64,000 nucleotides of DNA from Massilia alkalitolerans DSM 17462 (GCF_000427785.1 NZ_ATYR01000030.1:1-64000); one strand, 5' to 3'. Shown: positions 1-8,436, numbered from the stretch's first letter. Made by a program: numbers and translations. The notes: generated by a model from the sequence alone, not told the origin.

Positions 1-211
1 CTGTATGGCCCACGTCGCGAAGCCGCCGTGCCCAATAGTGGGCACCACCACAGCTCTCCATGCCGATCAGGCAGGGCTCGATACGCGTGAAGAACTCCAT
101 CATTTCCCTACGCTTGAGCTGCCGTTTTACTCGAACCTCACCTTGCTCACCTATGCCGTGGACCTGGAACGCATCCTTTGCCAGGTCGATGCCAATTGTC
201 GTAATCTTCAT
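1..211 (-). CDS. IS110-family transposase, N-terminal part (cut by window edge)
   Basis: The first 70 codons of a transposase are visible; the rest lies beyond the left edge. The start MKITTIGIDLAKDAFQVHG and the later MESCGGAHYWARRL are typical of the RuvC-like DEDD catalytic domain of IS110/IS1111 elements, with D9 and the Glu of MESCGG as expected acidic residues. These enzymes move circular DNA intermediates and, in characterised members, are guided by a bridge RNA encoded in the element's non-coding end. The start ATG (complement of 209-211) gives the canonical N-terminus. Whether the element is intact cannot be judged here. The family call is firm, the IS1111 subgroup only likely. Confidence 0.9.
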   Translation of the reverse strand, partial: MKITTIGIDLAKDAFQVHGIGEQGEVRVKRQLKRREMMEFFTRIEPCLIGMESCGGAHYWARRLRDVGHT

Positions 212-300
212 GATGACGCCCCCCTCGATGTCGTGGTCAGTTGACACTTCCACTTTGGCACATCGATGCCGTTTCGGGAGGGGGCGTCCATCCCATTGCC
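212..300. mobile_element. Non-coding end of the IS110-family element
   Basis: This 89-bp stretch lies between the transposase start and the stop codon of the neighbouring gene at 301. It carries a GC-rich run around 274-292 (GGGAGGGGGCGTCC) of the kind I associate with IS1111-group ends. The exact boundary is not fixed by sequence alone because IS110 elements lack classical terminal inverted repeats and target duplications. It may also hold a guide-RNA gene, but no fold could be computed. Confidence 0.45.
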
Positions 301-759
301 TTATTTTTTGGCGGGCGGCGGGCCGAAATCCGAGCCGCGGTCGAACACCACTTCCCACTGCCCCGGCGCCCTCAGGCGCCAGATCGAATTGAAGCGCCCG
401 ATGCGCTGCCCGGCCGCGTTGTAGATCGGCCCACCGCTATAGGCGAGCGTGCCCGATGCCACCACTTCCACCTCTTCCGGCTCCCAGGAAAACGGCGCCT
501 GCGGCTTGTCGTAATACTGGCGCCAGCCCCTGGCGATCGCCCCCTTGCCGCGCAGCGGCCCCTCGGCGCCGAAAAAAATCGCCTCGTCCGCGATAAAACG
601 CTTGAAGGCGTCGAAATCCCGCGCTTTCATGGTGGCGGCGAATCCACGTTCCGCTTCCATGACCTGGCGCTTCAGGTCGATATTCGAATCGCGGGCATTA
701 CCGGCGGCTGCAGCCAGCATCAGGCATGCAGCAAGAAGAGAAAGCGAACGCAGGCGCAT
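301..759 (-). CDS. Secreted NTF2-like (DUF4440/SnoaL-type) protein
   Basis: A 152-residue protein. Residues 1-22 form a signal peptide (MRLRSLSLLAACLMLAAAA, then a likely cut near GNA). The remainder matches the small cone-shaped NTF2-like fold of DUF4440 proteins: a helix with AERGFAATMKARDFDAF, then strands containing FFGAEGPLRGKGAI and a C-terminal WEVVFDRGSDFGPPP. Such proteins are periplasmic, bind small ligands or act in detoxification, and rarely have a defined reaction. An AGGAG lies about ten bases upstream of the ATG. Its stop codon sits directly against the end of the IS110 element, so the insertion may have altered its 3' flank. Function unknown. Confidence 0.75.
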   Translation of the reverse strand: MRLRSLSLLAACLMLAAAAGNARDSNIDLKRQVMEAERGFAATMKARDFDAFKRFIADEAIFFGAEGPLRGKGAIARGWRQYYDKPQAPFSWEPEEVEVVASGTLAYSGGPIYNAAGQRIGRFNSIWRLRAPGQWEVVFDRGSDFGPPPAKK

Positions 760-861
760 CTGGGTTTGTCTCCTGATCTGTGTACGGGCTTTTATTAAGC
801 TTTTTTCTATACAGCAAGATCAATAATTCTGTCACGGTCGCGCAAAGCTTACAACCAGCAG

Positions 862-900
862 TTGCAATCGGTCCGGAATTGGAGTATAACGAGTCCAATT
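862..900 (+). promoter_or_regulatory. Promoter and palindromic operator of the Xre-RES toxin-antitoxin operon
   Basis: A -35 box TTGCAA (862-867) is followed 17 bp later by TATAAC (885-890). The -10 box lies inside a perfect inverted repeat, AATTGGA (877-883) and TCCAATT (894-900), with a 10-bp spacer. The antitoxin starts at 911. A palindrome covering the -10 element fits autorepression by the antitoxin, as is usual for type II modules. Confidence 0.7.
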
Positions 901-910
901 ACGGAGAATT

Positions 911-1351
911 ATGATGAGCCTAGCCTACTCCTACCCGAAAAGCCGTTTCGAACCGGCAGTCCTGGTCGACCTGAATTCACGGGCCGAACGCGAGCGTCTG
1001 TCGCGCTCGGCGTTGATGGGCTTCTTCAAGCTGGTCGCAAGCTGGCAGGTGCGCGACGACGATGCGCGCGAGCTGCTCGGCGGCCTGTCCTCGTCCTCCT
1101 ATTACGACTGGAAGAAGAACCCGGACCGGGTGCTCGAGGTCGACCGCATCACGCGCATCTCCTACCTGCTGGGCATCTACAAGGCCCTGCACATCCTGTA
1201 CGGCGACAAACTCGCCGACGAATGGGTCCACCTGCCCAATACCAACCCGGTGTTCGCCGGCCGTAGCCCGCTGGCCTACATGCTGGCCGGCGGCCTGATC
1301 GCCATGCAGACGGTGCGCAAGCTGCTGGACGCGCGCCGCGGAGGTCTCTGA
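911..1351 (+). CDS. Xre/MbcA/ParS-type antitoxin (DUF2384)
   Basis: A 146-residue protein with a helical, Xre-like DNA-binding region at about 30-85 (ALMGFFKLVASW, then SSSSYYDWKKNPD) and a C-terminal DUF2384 domain at about 95-140 (NPVFAGRSPLAYMLAGG). In this family the C-terminal domain inserts into and blocks the RES toxin, and the N-terminal domain represses the operon. The toxin follows after two bases. A GGAG lies just before the ATG; a second in-frame ATG at 914 is an equal alternative. Regulation is probably by binding the palindrome at 877-900. The pairing with an unmistakable RES protein makes the call strong. Confidence 0.88.
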   Translation: MMSLAYSYPKSRFEPAVLVDLNSRAERERLSRSALMGFFKLVASWQVRDDDARELLGGLSSSSYYDWKKNPDRVLEVDRITRISYLLGIYKALHILYGDKLADEWVHLPNTNPVFAGRSPLAYMLAGGLIAMQTVRKLLDARRGGL

Positions 1352-1353
1352 CC

Positions 1354-2034
1354 TTGCCGCTGCATAAAATCACCCAGCTGCGCCAGTACGATACCTGCCG
1401 CCTGATTCCGTCCCGCTTCGCCGACGTCGAGGATTCCGTGCTGGCGCCGCTGGCCGAGAACGACGCCGTCCTGCGCGACCTGTTCGACCTCGACAACGCC
1501 ACCAACGAGCGCCTGCGCGGCGAGTCCGGCCTGCTGCCGGGAATCGGGATGGACGAACTGGTGTTCGGGCTGCCGAACTTTCGCATCATCAATGCGGCCT
1601 TCACCTACGCCCGCCCGGAAGGCAGCCGCTTCAACGACGGCGAGCGCGGCGCCTGGTATTGCGCCTTCGCGGCCGATACGGCGCTCAGCGAAGTCATTTT
1701 CCACAAGACGGTCGAGTATGCCGAGATCGATCGTTTCGACGACAGCGTCAGCTACCAGATGCTGCTGGCCGACTTCAGCGCCGGCTTCCACGACCTGCGC
1801 GGCATCGATGCATATAAAGCCTGCCTGGATCCGGATAGCTATATCGCCTCGCAGGCGCTGGCGGCCGAGCTGATGGAGCAGGGTTCGATGGGCGTCATCT
1901 ACCCGAGCGTGCGGCATCCGGGCGGCACCAACCTCGCCTGCTTTCGCCCCGCACTGGTGGGCAATGTGCGCAAGGCGCAGACCTATCGGTTAACATGGGC
2001 GGGCTCGCCGCAACCGGCGGTCGAGATCACTTAG
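1354..2034 (+). CDS. RES-domain toxin (NAD+-degrading type)
   Basis: A 226-residue protein of the ParT/MbcT/Res family. Known members kill or arrest cells by cleaving NAD+ or by ADP-ribosylation. The RES core runs from about 75 to 205, with R92 in SRFNDGERGAWYCAF, Y102, E113 in LSEVIFHK and S185 in YPSVRHPGGTN as the expected conserved active-site residues. All appear intact. The start is TTG at 1354, supported by GGAGG at 1340-1344, which overlaps the end of the antitoxin gene; a rare start and tight coupling would keep toxin below antitoxin. No frameshift or truncation is seen. Confidence 0.9.
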   Translation: MPLHKITQLRQYDTCRLIPSRFADVEDSVLAPLAENDAVLRDLFDLDNATNERLRGESGLLPGIGMDELVFGLPNFRIINAAFTYARPEGSRFNDGERGAWYCAFAADTALSEVIFHKTVEYAEIDRFDDSVSYQMLLADFSAGFHDLRGIDAYKACLDPDSYIASQALAAELMEQGSMGVIYPSVRHPGGTNLACFRPALVGNVRKAQTYRLTWAGSPQPAVEIT

Positions 2035-2041
2035 TTTTTGA

Positions 2042-2368
2042 ATGCGTATGAAGACCAATCCCGAAAAAGACCTGGAGCTGCACGACAAGATCAACCGCGA
2101 AACCGGCCGCGTCAAATGGAGCGAGCTGGAACGCCATTTCGCCAGCGGCACGGTGATCTACGTCAGCGAGGAACTCGACCTGATCGACGTGGCCCTGCGC
2201 ATCGCGCACGACGACAAGGACAGCGTGGGCAAATGGATGGCGGCGGGCACGGTGGCCAAGGTCAGCGACCTGCAGGCGCAGACCTGGACCGCGTCGGATG
2301 CGACGCTGTGGGCCGCGGTGGTGAGTCCGTTCGTGCTGGTGCAGCCGGAGAAGAAATCGCTGCACTAA
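2042..2368 (+). CDS. DUF2288 domain protein
   Basis: A 108-residue acidic cytoplasmic protein matching DUF2288, with WSELERHFASGTVIYVSEELDLIDVA near the N-terminus and ISDLQAQTW-like residues (KVSDLQAQTW) later. The family is common in proteobacteria and has no assigned function. It starts eight bases after the RES toxin stop, so it could be co-transcribed with the toxin-antitoxin pair, but its family is usually unrelated to such modules. An alternative start is the ATG at 2048. A palindromic repeat follows at 2399. Confidence 0.75.
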   Translation: MRMKTNPEKDLELHDKINRETGRVKWSELERHFASGTVIYVSEELDLIDVALRIAHDDKDSVGKWMAAGTVAKVSDLQAQTWTASDATLWAAVVSPFVLVQPEKKSLH

Positions 2369-2398
2369 TAGGAGCTAGCGCTGCTCTAACAAACTTGG

Positions 2399-2512
2399 GT
2401 TCCCGCCTTCGCGGGAACGACGTAGCAAACAGTGTTGGCCTTAAGACCGTCATGCCCGCCACTGGCGGCCATGACTCCCGGCGCAGGCCTGGCGCAGGCC
2501 GGGATCCAATTT
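2399..2512. repeat. REP-like palindromic repeat, copy A
   Basis: A perfect hairpin GTTCCCGC-CTTC-GCGGGAAC (2399-2418) is followed by about 75 bp and then GCCGGGATCCAATT near 2497. The right part is the reverse complement of AATTGGATCCCGGC at 61276-61288 in copy B, so the two stretches belong to one repeat family. A short direct repeat GCGCAGGCC occurs twice near 2481-2500. It separates DUF2288 from the convergent Sel1-like gene. Confidence 0.7.
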
Positions 2513-2523
2513 AGCTGCCCCCC

Positions 2524-2913
2524 CTAGCGCTTCCCCTCGGCGCGGTGCGTGAGCGCATGCGCCGCCCGCCGGAAATACTGCCCCGCCTTCTCCGGGTCCT
2601 TCTCCATCATCCCGAGCTGCTGCCACGCTTCCGGATAATCCAGTTGTGTGGCCTCATGCAGCCAGCGCCGGGCGGCGGCCTCGTCCTTCGGCACGCCATC
2701 TCCTTCGAGCAGCATGTTCGCCAGCAGGAACATCGCTTCCGGCATCCCGCGCGCGGCCGCCACGCCCAGCCAGTGCGCGGCCAGCGCCGCATCGCCGCCG
2801 TCGCGGTACATCATCCCGCGCCGCAGGGCGATATCGGCCTCGTCGCCATGCTGGGCCATGGCCGGCCGGACCAGCATCGATGCGGCCAGGACCGCGAGGA
2901 TCAAACGCTTCAT
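2524..2913 (-). CDS. Secreted Sel1/TPR-like repeat protein
   Basis: A 129-residue protein with a signal peptide (about 1-20, ending AMA) and two to three Sel1-like helical repeats at about 25-115 (DGGDAALAAHWLGVAAARGMPEA, then LANMLLEGDGVPKDEAAARRW). Sel1 repeats mediate protein-protein contacts in the periplasm. Its ATG overlaps the stop codon of the upstream cpdB gene by four bases (ATGA), so the two are translationally coupled. No catalytic residues are evident. The role is unknown; it may be an accessory of CpdB. Confidence 0.75.
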   Translation of the reverse strand: MKRLILAVLAASMLVRPAMAQHGDEADIALRRGMMYRDGGDAALAAHWLGVAAARGMPEAMFLLANMLLEGDGVPKDEAAARRWLHEATQLDYPEAWQQLGMMEKDPEKAGQYFRRAAHALTHRAEGKR

Positions 2914-4931
2914 TTCGACAGGTCGATCGCGTACAGCGCCGTGCCCTTGCCGCGGCCGTCATCGTCCGCGATCTGGCTCACGTTGTGCAGGCCGGCCTCG
3001 CGGGCCAGATGGAGCATGCCCGGCGCCGACGAGAACACCACGCGCCCCGCCGTCTTCACGGGCGTGAAGCGCCAGCTGCGCGCCGATGCATGGGCTGCGC
3101 GCGTCAGCGTCTTCGCCGCGCGCACGTAGGCGATCAGGAGGTCGCGGTTGTTGTCGGGCGAAGCGATCACGGTCTTGCTGCCGTCCAGGCCCGGGAAGTG
3201 GCCGCCGCCGCTGGCGCGGTAGTTGTTGGTCGCAACCAGGAACTCCTGCTCCGCCGCCACTGGCTTGCCGCGCCAGGACAGGTTGCGGATGCGCTCGCCC
3301 GGCGCGCGCGTCACGTCGATCTCATAGGAGACGTCCGGCGAGGTCAGGGCATCGAAGTTGTAGCTCGGCACAGCCAGGTTGACCAGCGCCTGCGGCTCGG
3401 GCTTGGCCGGGTCGATGGTCTGGAAGCGCTGCGCCGCCTTCTCCAGCCAGGCCTTGAGCCCCGCGCCGTTCACCTTCACCGCGTACAGCGAATTCGGGTA
3501 CAGGTAGAGGTCGGCGGCATTGTTCAGGGCCAGGTCGCCGGCCTTGACGTCGGTGTAGTCGGCCGGGCCGGCCACGCCGCTCTTGAAGGGCGCCGTCACC
3601 GACAGCACCGGCAGGTCCTTGTACTGCGGCAGGCTGGCGGCCACGTACTTCAGCACGTACTCGGTCTGCGCCTGGTTGACGACCTGCAGGGCCGAGATGT
3701 CGCCCACGTCGGCGAAATAGCTCGACATGCGGAAGGAGGTCGAGCCGACCGGCGTCTTCACGTAGCGGATGGTCGCTTCGTGCTCCTCCTTCACCAGGGC
3801 CATGACGGCCGGGTCGGCGTCGACGTAGCTCTTCGCCCCGGTCTGCGCGGCGCGCGCCTCGACCCGCGTCTTGTCCTTCTCGACGATCCAGCGCTTGCCG
3901 TCGTGCTTCAGGTGCAGGCCGATGACGCCCAGGTGCTTGCCCCACAGGTTGGCCATCACGGTCGGCACGCCGTGCACCAGACCCCTGGCCTTGTCCACGC
4001 CCGGCAGGTTGAACTGCGGCACGGTGCTGTCGGCACTCGGGAACAGCTGGTGCGAGTGGCCCAGCAGCATGGCATCGATGCCTTCCACCTTGGCCAGGTG
4101 CCAGTTGGCGTTCTCCATGGTCGGGGTGTACGGGCTGGCGTCCAGGCCGCCGTGCGAGATCGCGATGACCAGGTCGGCGCCTTTCCTGCGCATCTCGGGC
4201 ACGTATTTCTGCGCGGCCTCGAGCACGCCGGTGGTGTGCACGCGGCCCTCGAGCCAGCGGCGGTCCCATTCCATGATGGTCGGCGGGGTGAAGCTGATGA
4301 TGCCGACCCGCACGATCGCCTTGACCGGCTTGCCCCTGGCGTCGAGCGCGCTGACTTCCTTGTCGATGATCGCGTAGGGGCTGAACAGCGGCTTTCGGGT
4401 CTTGGCGCTGTAGACGTTCGCCAGCACCATCGGGAAGGCCGGCCCGGCGCAGCGCTTTGGCTGGTCGACGCCGTCCACCTGGAAGCGGTTGCCGGTCACC
4501 TGGCTCAGAAAAGCCAGGCCATAGTTGAATTCGTGGTTGCCCACCCCGGCGCCGTCGTACTTCAGCGCGTTCATGATCTTGTAGATGCCCAGGGTTTCGT
4601 CGCAGCGCAGCGGCTTGACTTGCGCCTGGTAGTCGGCCAGCGCCGTGCCCTGGATGGTGTCGCCATTGTCGAGCAGGAAGGTGTTCGGGAATTCCTTGCG
4701 CGCCTGGTGGATCAGCGTGGCGGTGCGGTCGAGGCCGTGCGACGGCTCGGGCGCCAGCTTGTAGTAGTCGTAGCCGACCAGGTTCGAATGCAGGTCGGTC
4801 GTCTCCAACACGGCCAGCAGGGCGGTGGTGCCGGCGGCGGGCGCCTTGGCTGCTGCGGCTGCAAGCACGGGAAGGCTGAGGAGCGCCGGGGCGAGCGCGA
4901 TGCAAATTTGGTAACGCAAGTGGATGGCCAT
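2910..4931 (-). CDS. cpdB: 2',3'-cyclic-nucleotide 2'-phosphodiesterase/3'-nucleotidase
   Basis: A 673-residue periplasmic enzyme that hydrolyses 2',3'-cyclic nucleotides and 3'-nucleotides to nucleosides. The N-terminal calcineurin-like metallophosphatase domain shows LETTDLHSNL, LDNGDTIQG, GVGNHEFNYG and LLGHSHQLF, the metal-binding motifs. The C-terminal 5'-nucleotidase domain follows (about 370-560), with YSNxDLALNNAADLYLYPN-like substrate residues. The reading frame stays open up to 5051, but the start at 4931 gives a clean signal peptide (MAIHLRYQICIALAPALL) and avoids the prfB promoter. Length is close to E. coli CpdB (647). It is divergent from prfB and coupled to the Sel1-like gene. 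Confidence 0.93.
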   Translation of the reverse strand: MAIHLRYQICIALAPALLSLPVLAAAAAKAPAAGTTALLAVLETTDLHSNLVGYDYYKLAPEPSHGLDRTATLIHQARKEFPNTFLLDNGDTIQGTALADYQAQVKPLRCDETLGIYKIMNALKYDGAGVGNHEFNYGLAFLSQVTGNRFQVDGVDQPKRCAGPAFPMVLANVYSAKTRKPLFSPYAIIDKEVSALDARGKPVKAIVRVGIISFTPPTIMEWDRRWLEGRVHTTGVLEAAQKYVPEMRRKGADLVIAISHGGLDASPYTPTMENANWHLAKVEGIDAMLLGHSHQLFPSADSTVPQFNLPGVDKARGLVHGVPTVMANLWGKHLGVIGLHLKHDGKRWIVEKDKTRVEARAAQTGAKSYVDADPAVMALVKEEHEATIRYVKTPVGSTSFRMSSYFADVGDISALQVVNQAQTEYVLKYVAASLPQYKDLPVLSVTAPFKSGVAGPADYTDVKAGDLALNNAADLYLYPNSLYAVKVNGAGLKAWLEKAAQRFQTIDPAKPEPQALVNLAVPSYNFDALTSPDVSYEIDVTRAPGERIRNLSWRGKPVAAEQEFLVATNNYRASGGGHFPGLDGSKTVIASPDNNRDLLIAYVRAAKTLTRAAHASARSWRFTPVKTAGRVVFSSAPGMLHLAREAGLHNVSQIADDDGRGKGTALYAIDLSK

Positions 4932-5029
4932 GGGGTGTGCGGTGAACAGAACCGGGGGATGATATGCCAGCACCATGCTCGGTAGCAAGCAAGGCCAATC
5001 GTGCCCGCCGGCCCGATGCCGTCCTGGGG

Positions 5030-5047
5030 TATAATCGAAGGTTCGAT
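5030..5047 (+). promoter_or_regulatory. Probable -10 box of prfB with adjacent palindrome
   Basis: TATAAT occurs at 5030-5035, 51 bp before the prfB start. It runs into the palindrome ATCGAA-GG-TTCGAT (5034-5047). No good -35 box is seen at the proper spacing. The perfect -10 and its place before prfB support a promoter; the palindrome could be an operator or the start of a 5' hairpin. Confidence 0.45.
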
Positions 5048-5086
5048 TCAACGCCAGTTTAACCCCCTTAGAAGACTACCAAGACC

Positions 5087-6191
5087 ATGGAAGCTGAACG
5101 CATCAACGCCATCTCCGCCCTGCTGAACGACCTGACCAGCCGTGAAGCCGAACTTCGGAGGTATCTTTGACTTCGATCGCAAGTCAGAGAAACTAGAACA
5201 GGTCAACCAGGAACTCGAAGACCCGTCCGTCTGGAATGACCAGAAGCGGGCCCAGGACCTCGGCAAGGAAAAGAAGGCGCTGGAAGGCGTCGTGCTGACG
5301 CTCGAGAAAGCGCGCAACGACCTGACCGACGCTGCCGACCTGTTCGAGATGGCGAAGGACGAAGGCGACCACGGCACCCTGGAATCGATCGGCGGCGATG
5401 CCGAAGAGATCCAGAAGATCATCGAGGCGATGGAATTCCGCCGCATGTTCAGCAATCCGATGGACCACGCCAACTGCTTCATCGATATCCAGGCCGGCGC
5501 CGGCGGCACCGAAGCCCAGGACTGGGCCTCGATGCTGCTGCGCCAGTACCTGCGCTACTGCGAACGCAAGGGCTTCAAGGCCGAGATCCTGGAACAGTCC
5601 GAGGGTGAAGTCGCGGGCATCAAGACCGCCACCATCAAGGTCGACGGCGAGTACGCCTATGGCCACCTGCGCACCGAGACCGGCGTGCACCGCCTGGTGC
5701 GCAAGTCGCCGTTCGACTCGGCCAACGGCCGCCATACCTCGTTCACCTCGCTGTTCGTGTACCCGGAAGTCGACGACTCGATCGAAATCGAGATCAACCC
5801 GGCCGACGTGCGCATCGACACCTACCGCGCATCGGGCGCGGGTGGCCAGCACATCAACAAGACCGACTCTGCGGTGCGCCTGACGCACGCGCCGTCGGGC
5901 ATCGTGGTGCAGTGCCAGAACGACCGCTCGCAGCACCGCAACAAGGCCGAAGCCTGGGACATGCTGCGCGCCAAGCTGTACGAACTCGAACTGCGCAACC
6001 GCATGAGCGAGCAGCAGAAGCTGGAAGACTCCAAGACCGACGTCGGCTGGGGCCACCAGATCCGCTCCTACGTGCTGGACCAGTCGCGCATCAAGGACCT
6101 GCGTACCGGTTTTGAAACCGGCAACACCAAGAACGTGCTGGACGGCGACCTGGACGACTTCATCTCCGCCTCCCTCAAGCAGGGCGTGTAA
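5087..6191 (+). CDS. prfB: Peptide chain release factor 2 (programmed +1 frameshift)
   Basis: RF2 releases peptides at UGA and UAA codons. The gene starts with ATG at 5087 and reads 27 codons to an in-frame TGA at 5168-5170. The context CTT TGA C, preceded by an internal Shine-Dalgarno (CGGAGG, 5155-5160), is the classical autoregulatory +1 frameshift site. After CTT the ribosome skips one T and continues at GAC 5169, giving about 367 residues. The stop-codon recognition tripeptide SPF (in RKSPFDSANG) and the peptidyl-transferase GGQ motif (GAGGQHINKTD) are intact. It is followed by a HAD phosphatase and lysS, the usual prfB-lysS neighbourhood. Confidence 0.97.
5155..5171 (+). promoter_or_regulatory. 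prfB recoding site
   Basis: The string from CGGAGG through TATCTTTGAC holds the internal Shine-Dalgarno, the slippery CTT codon and the weak TGAC stop. RF2 shortage stalls termination and favours the +1 shift, so RF2 controls its own synthesis. Spacing matches the E. coli site. Confidence 0.93.
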
Positions 6192-6194
6192 TCG

Positions 6195-6857
6195 ATGACG
6201 ACCGCACCACGCGCCTTCGTGTTCGACATGGACGGCACCATCGTCGACAACATGGCCTTCCACACCGACTCGTGGCTGCGCTTCTTCGCGCTGCGCGGCC
6301 AGGCCCTCGATGCGGATGAATTCTTCCGTGCCACGGCCGGCCGCCAGGGCCGCGAAATCATGCGCAGCTACCTGGGCGAGCACCTGACGGACGACGAACT
6401 CGCCCTGCTCGACCACGAGAAGGAATCACTCTACCGCGAACTGTACGCGCCGCACCGCAAGGCGGTGGACGGCTTCGACGCGCTGATTGCGCAGGCGAAG
6501 GCGCAGGGCGTGAAGCTGGCCGTGGGCACCGCCGCGCCGCCGGCCAACGTCGAGTTCACCCTCGACGGCCTGGATTTGCGCAAGCACTTCGATGCGATCG
6601 TCGGCGCGCTTGACGTCGCGCGCGGCAAGCCACACCCGGACGTGTTCCTGAAAGCGGCCGAGCTGTGCGTCGTAGCGCCCGAGAACTGCATCGTGTTCGA
6701 AGACGCGCCGCTGGGCGTGGAAGCTGCGCGCCGCGCGGGCATGAAGTGCGTGGTCCTGACGACCACCCTGCCCGCCTCCAGCTTCGCCGGCTTCGACAAC
6801 GTCATCGCCATCGTGCGCGACTTCACCGAACTGAAGGCCGACCTGCTGTTCGCCTAA
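6195..6857 (+). CDS. HAD-superfamily phosphatase/phosphomutase-like hydrolase
   Basis: A 220-residue HAD subfamily IA protein. Motif I is FDMDGTIVDN (residues 9-18, nucleophile and acid Asp), a helical cap spans about 20-85, motif II is in KLAVGTAAPP (Thr), and motifs III/IV are GKPHPDVFLKA and CIVFEDAPLGVEAA. The cap and motifs resemble beta-phosphoglucomutase and YqaB/GS1-like phosphatases, so a small sugar phosphate is a plausible substrate. It lies three bases after prfB and 27 bases before lysS, in one probable operon. The exact substrate cannot be read from sequence. Confidence 0.85.
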   Translation: MTTAPRAFVFDMDGTIVDNMAFHTDSWLRFFALRGQALDADEFFRATAGRQGREIMRSYLGEHLTDDELALLDHEKESLYRELYAPHRKAVDGFDALIAQAKAQGVKLAVGTAAPPANVEFTLDGLDLRKHFDAIVGALDVARGKPHPDVFLKAAELCVVAPENCIVFEDAPLGVEAARRAGMKCVVLTTTLPASSFAGFDNVIAIVRDFTELKADLLFA

Positions 6858-6884
6858 CAACCAACAAAAACTGTCTATCCAATC

Positions 6885-8420
6885 ATGACTACGGAAAACC
6901 AAGAGCAGACGCCGGTGCCGGCGCTCGATGAAAACAAGATCATGGCCGAGCGCCGCGCCAAGCTGGCCGCGCTGCGCCAGCAGGGCAATCCCTTCCCGAA
7001 CGACTTCGTCCCGCAGGACAAGGCCGCCGACCTGGTCGAGACCTACAACGGCAAGACCCGCGAAGAGCTGGAAGCCGAGCCGGTGAACGTGGTGCTGGCC
7101 GGCCGCATGATGCTGCGCCGCGAAGCCGGCAAGAAGGCCGCGTTCGCGACCCTGCAGGACAGCTCGGGCCCGTCGGCCAGCGGCCGCATCCAGATCTACA
7201 TCACTGTGGATTCCGCCGGCGAAGAGGCGATGGAAGCCCTGCGCAGCTACGACCTGGGCGACATCCTGGGCGTCGAAGGCACCTTGTTCAAGACCAAGGT
7301 CGACGAGCTGACCATCAAGGTCACGGAGTTGCGCCTAATTGCGAAATCCCTGCGCCCGCTGCCGGACAAGTTCCACGGCCTGGCCGACCAGGAGACCAAG
7401 TACCGCCAGCGCTACGTCGACCTGATCATGAACGAAGACACGCGCCGCACCTTCAAGGCGCGTACCGCCGCCATGTCGTCGATGCGCCGCTTCATGGAAA
7501 AGAACGGCTTCATGGAAGTCGAGACCCCGATGCTGCACCCGATCCCGGGCGGCGCGGCGGCCAAGCCTTTCATCACCCACCATAACGCGCTCGACATGGA
7601 AATGTACCTGCGCATCGCGCCGGAGCTCTACCTGAAGCGCCTGGTGGTGGGCGGCTTCGACCGCGTGTTCGAGATCAACCGCAACTTCCGCAACGAAGGC
7701 GTGTCGGTCCGCCACAATCCGGAATTCACGATGATGGAATTCTATGCGGCCTATACCGACTACAAGTGGATCATGGACTTCACCGAGCAGGTGATCCGCC
7801 AGGCCGCGATCGATTCGAACGGCAGCGCCGTGCTCACCTATGGCGGCCGCGAACTGGACCTGTCCAAGCCCTTCCAGCGCCTGACCATCGTGGAAGCGAT
7901 CGACAAGTACGCACCGGGCTACACCCAGGAGCAACTGAACTCGATGGACTTCCTGAAGCAGGAACTCCTGAAGTTTGGCGTCAAGCCTTTCGCCACCTCC
8001 GGCCTGGGCGCGCTGCAGCTGGCGCTGTTCGAAGAAACCGCCGAAGCCCTGCTGTGGGAACCGACCTTCATCATCGACTACCCGGTCGAAGTGTCGCCGC
8101 TGGCGCGCGCCTCGGACAGCCGTGAAGGCATCACCGAGCGCTTCGAGCTGTTCATGGTGGGCCGCGAGATCGCCAACGGCTTCTCGGAGCTGAACGATCC
8201 GGAAGACCAGGCCGCGCGCTTCCTGTCGCAGGTGGCCGCCAAGGATGCGGGCGACGACGAGGCGATGTTCTACGACGCCGACTACATCCGCGCGCTGGAA
8301 TACGGCATGCCGCCGGCCGGCGGCTGCGGCATCGGCATCGACCGCCTGATGATGCTGATCACCGACTCGCCGAACATCCGCGACGTGCTGCTGTTCCCGC
8401 ACCTGCGCAAGGAAGACTGA
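6885..8420 (+). CDS. lysS: Lysyl-tRNA synthetase, class II
   Basis: A 511-residue enzyme charging tRNA-Lys with lysine. The N-terminal OB-fold anticodon-binding domain spans about 75-180 (VVLAGRMMLRREAGKKAAF). The class II core follows, with motif 1 around FMEVETPMLHPIPGGAAAKP, motif 2 in FEINRNFRNEGVSVRHNPEF and motif 3 in GGCGIGIDRLMMLIT near the C-terminus. All motifs are complete and the length is normal. It ends the prfB operon, and a strong hairpin terminator follows at 8437. Confidence 0.97.
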   Translation: MTTENQEQTPVPALDENKIMAERRAKLAALRQQGNPFPNDFVPQDKAADLVETYNGKTREELEAEPVNVVLAGRMMLRREAGKKAAFATLQDSSGPSASGRIQIYITVDSAGEEAMEALRSYDLGDILGVEGTLFKTKVDELTIKVTELRLIAKSLRPLPDKFHGLADQETKYRQRYVDLIMNEDTRRTFKARTAAMSSMRRFMEKNGFMEVETPMLHPIPGGAAAKPFITHHNALDMEMYLRIAPELYLKRLVVGGFDRVFEINRNFRNEGVSVRHNPEFTMMEFYAAYTDYKWIMDFTEQVIRQAAIDSNGSAVLTYGGRELDLSKPFQRLTIVEAIDKYAPGYTQEQLNSMDFLKQELLKFGVKPFATSGLGALQLALFEETAEALLWEPTFIIDYPVEVSPLARASDSREGITERFELFMVGREIANGFSELNDPEDQAARFLSQVAAKDAGDDEAMFYDADYIRALEYGMPPAGGCGIGIDRLMMLITDSPNIRDVLLFPHLRKED

Positions 8421-8436
8421 GCGTTCGACTAGCGCG

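Noticed and set aside
2646..4985. 779-codon plus-strand open frame opposite cpdB
   Set aside because: It is a shadow of cpdB in a high-GC sequence with Arg/Ala/Gly/His-rich translation, no domain and no ribosome-binding site.
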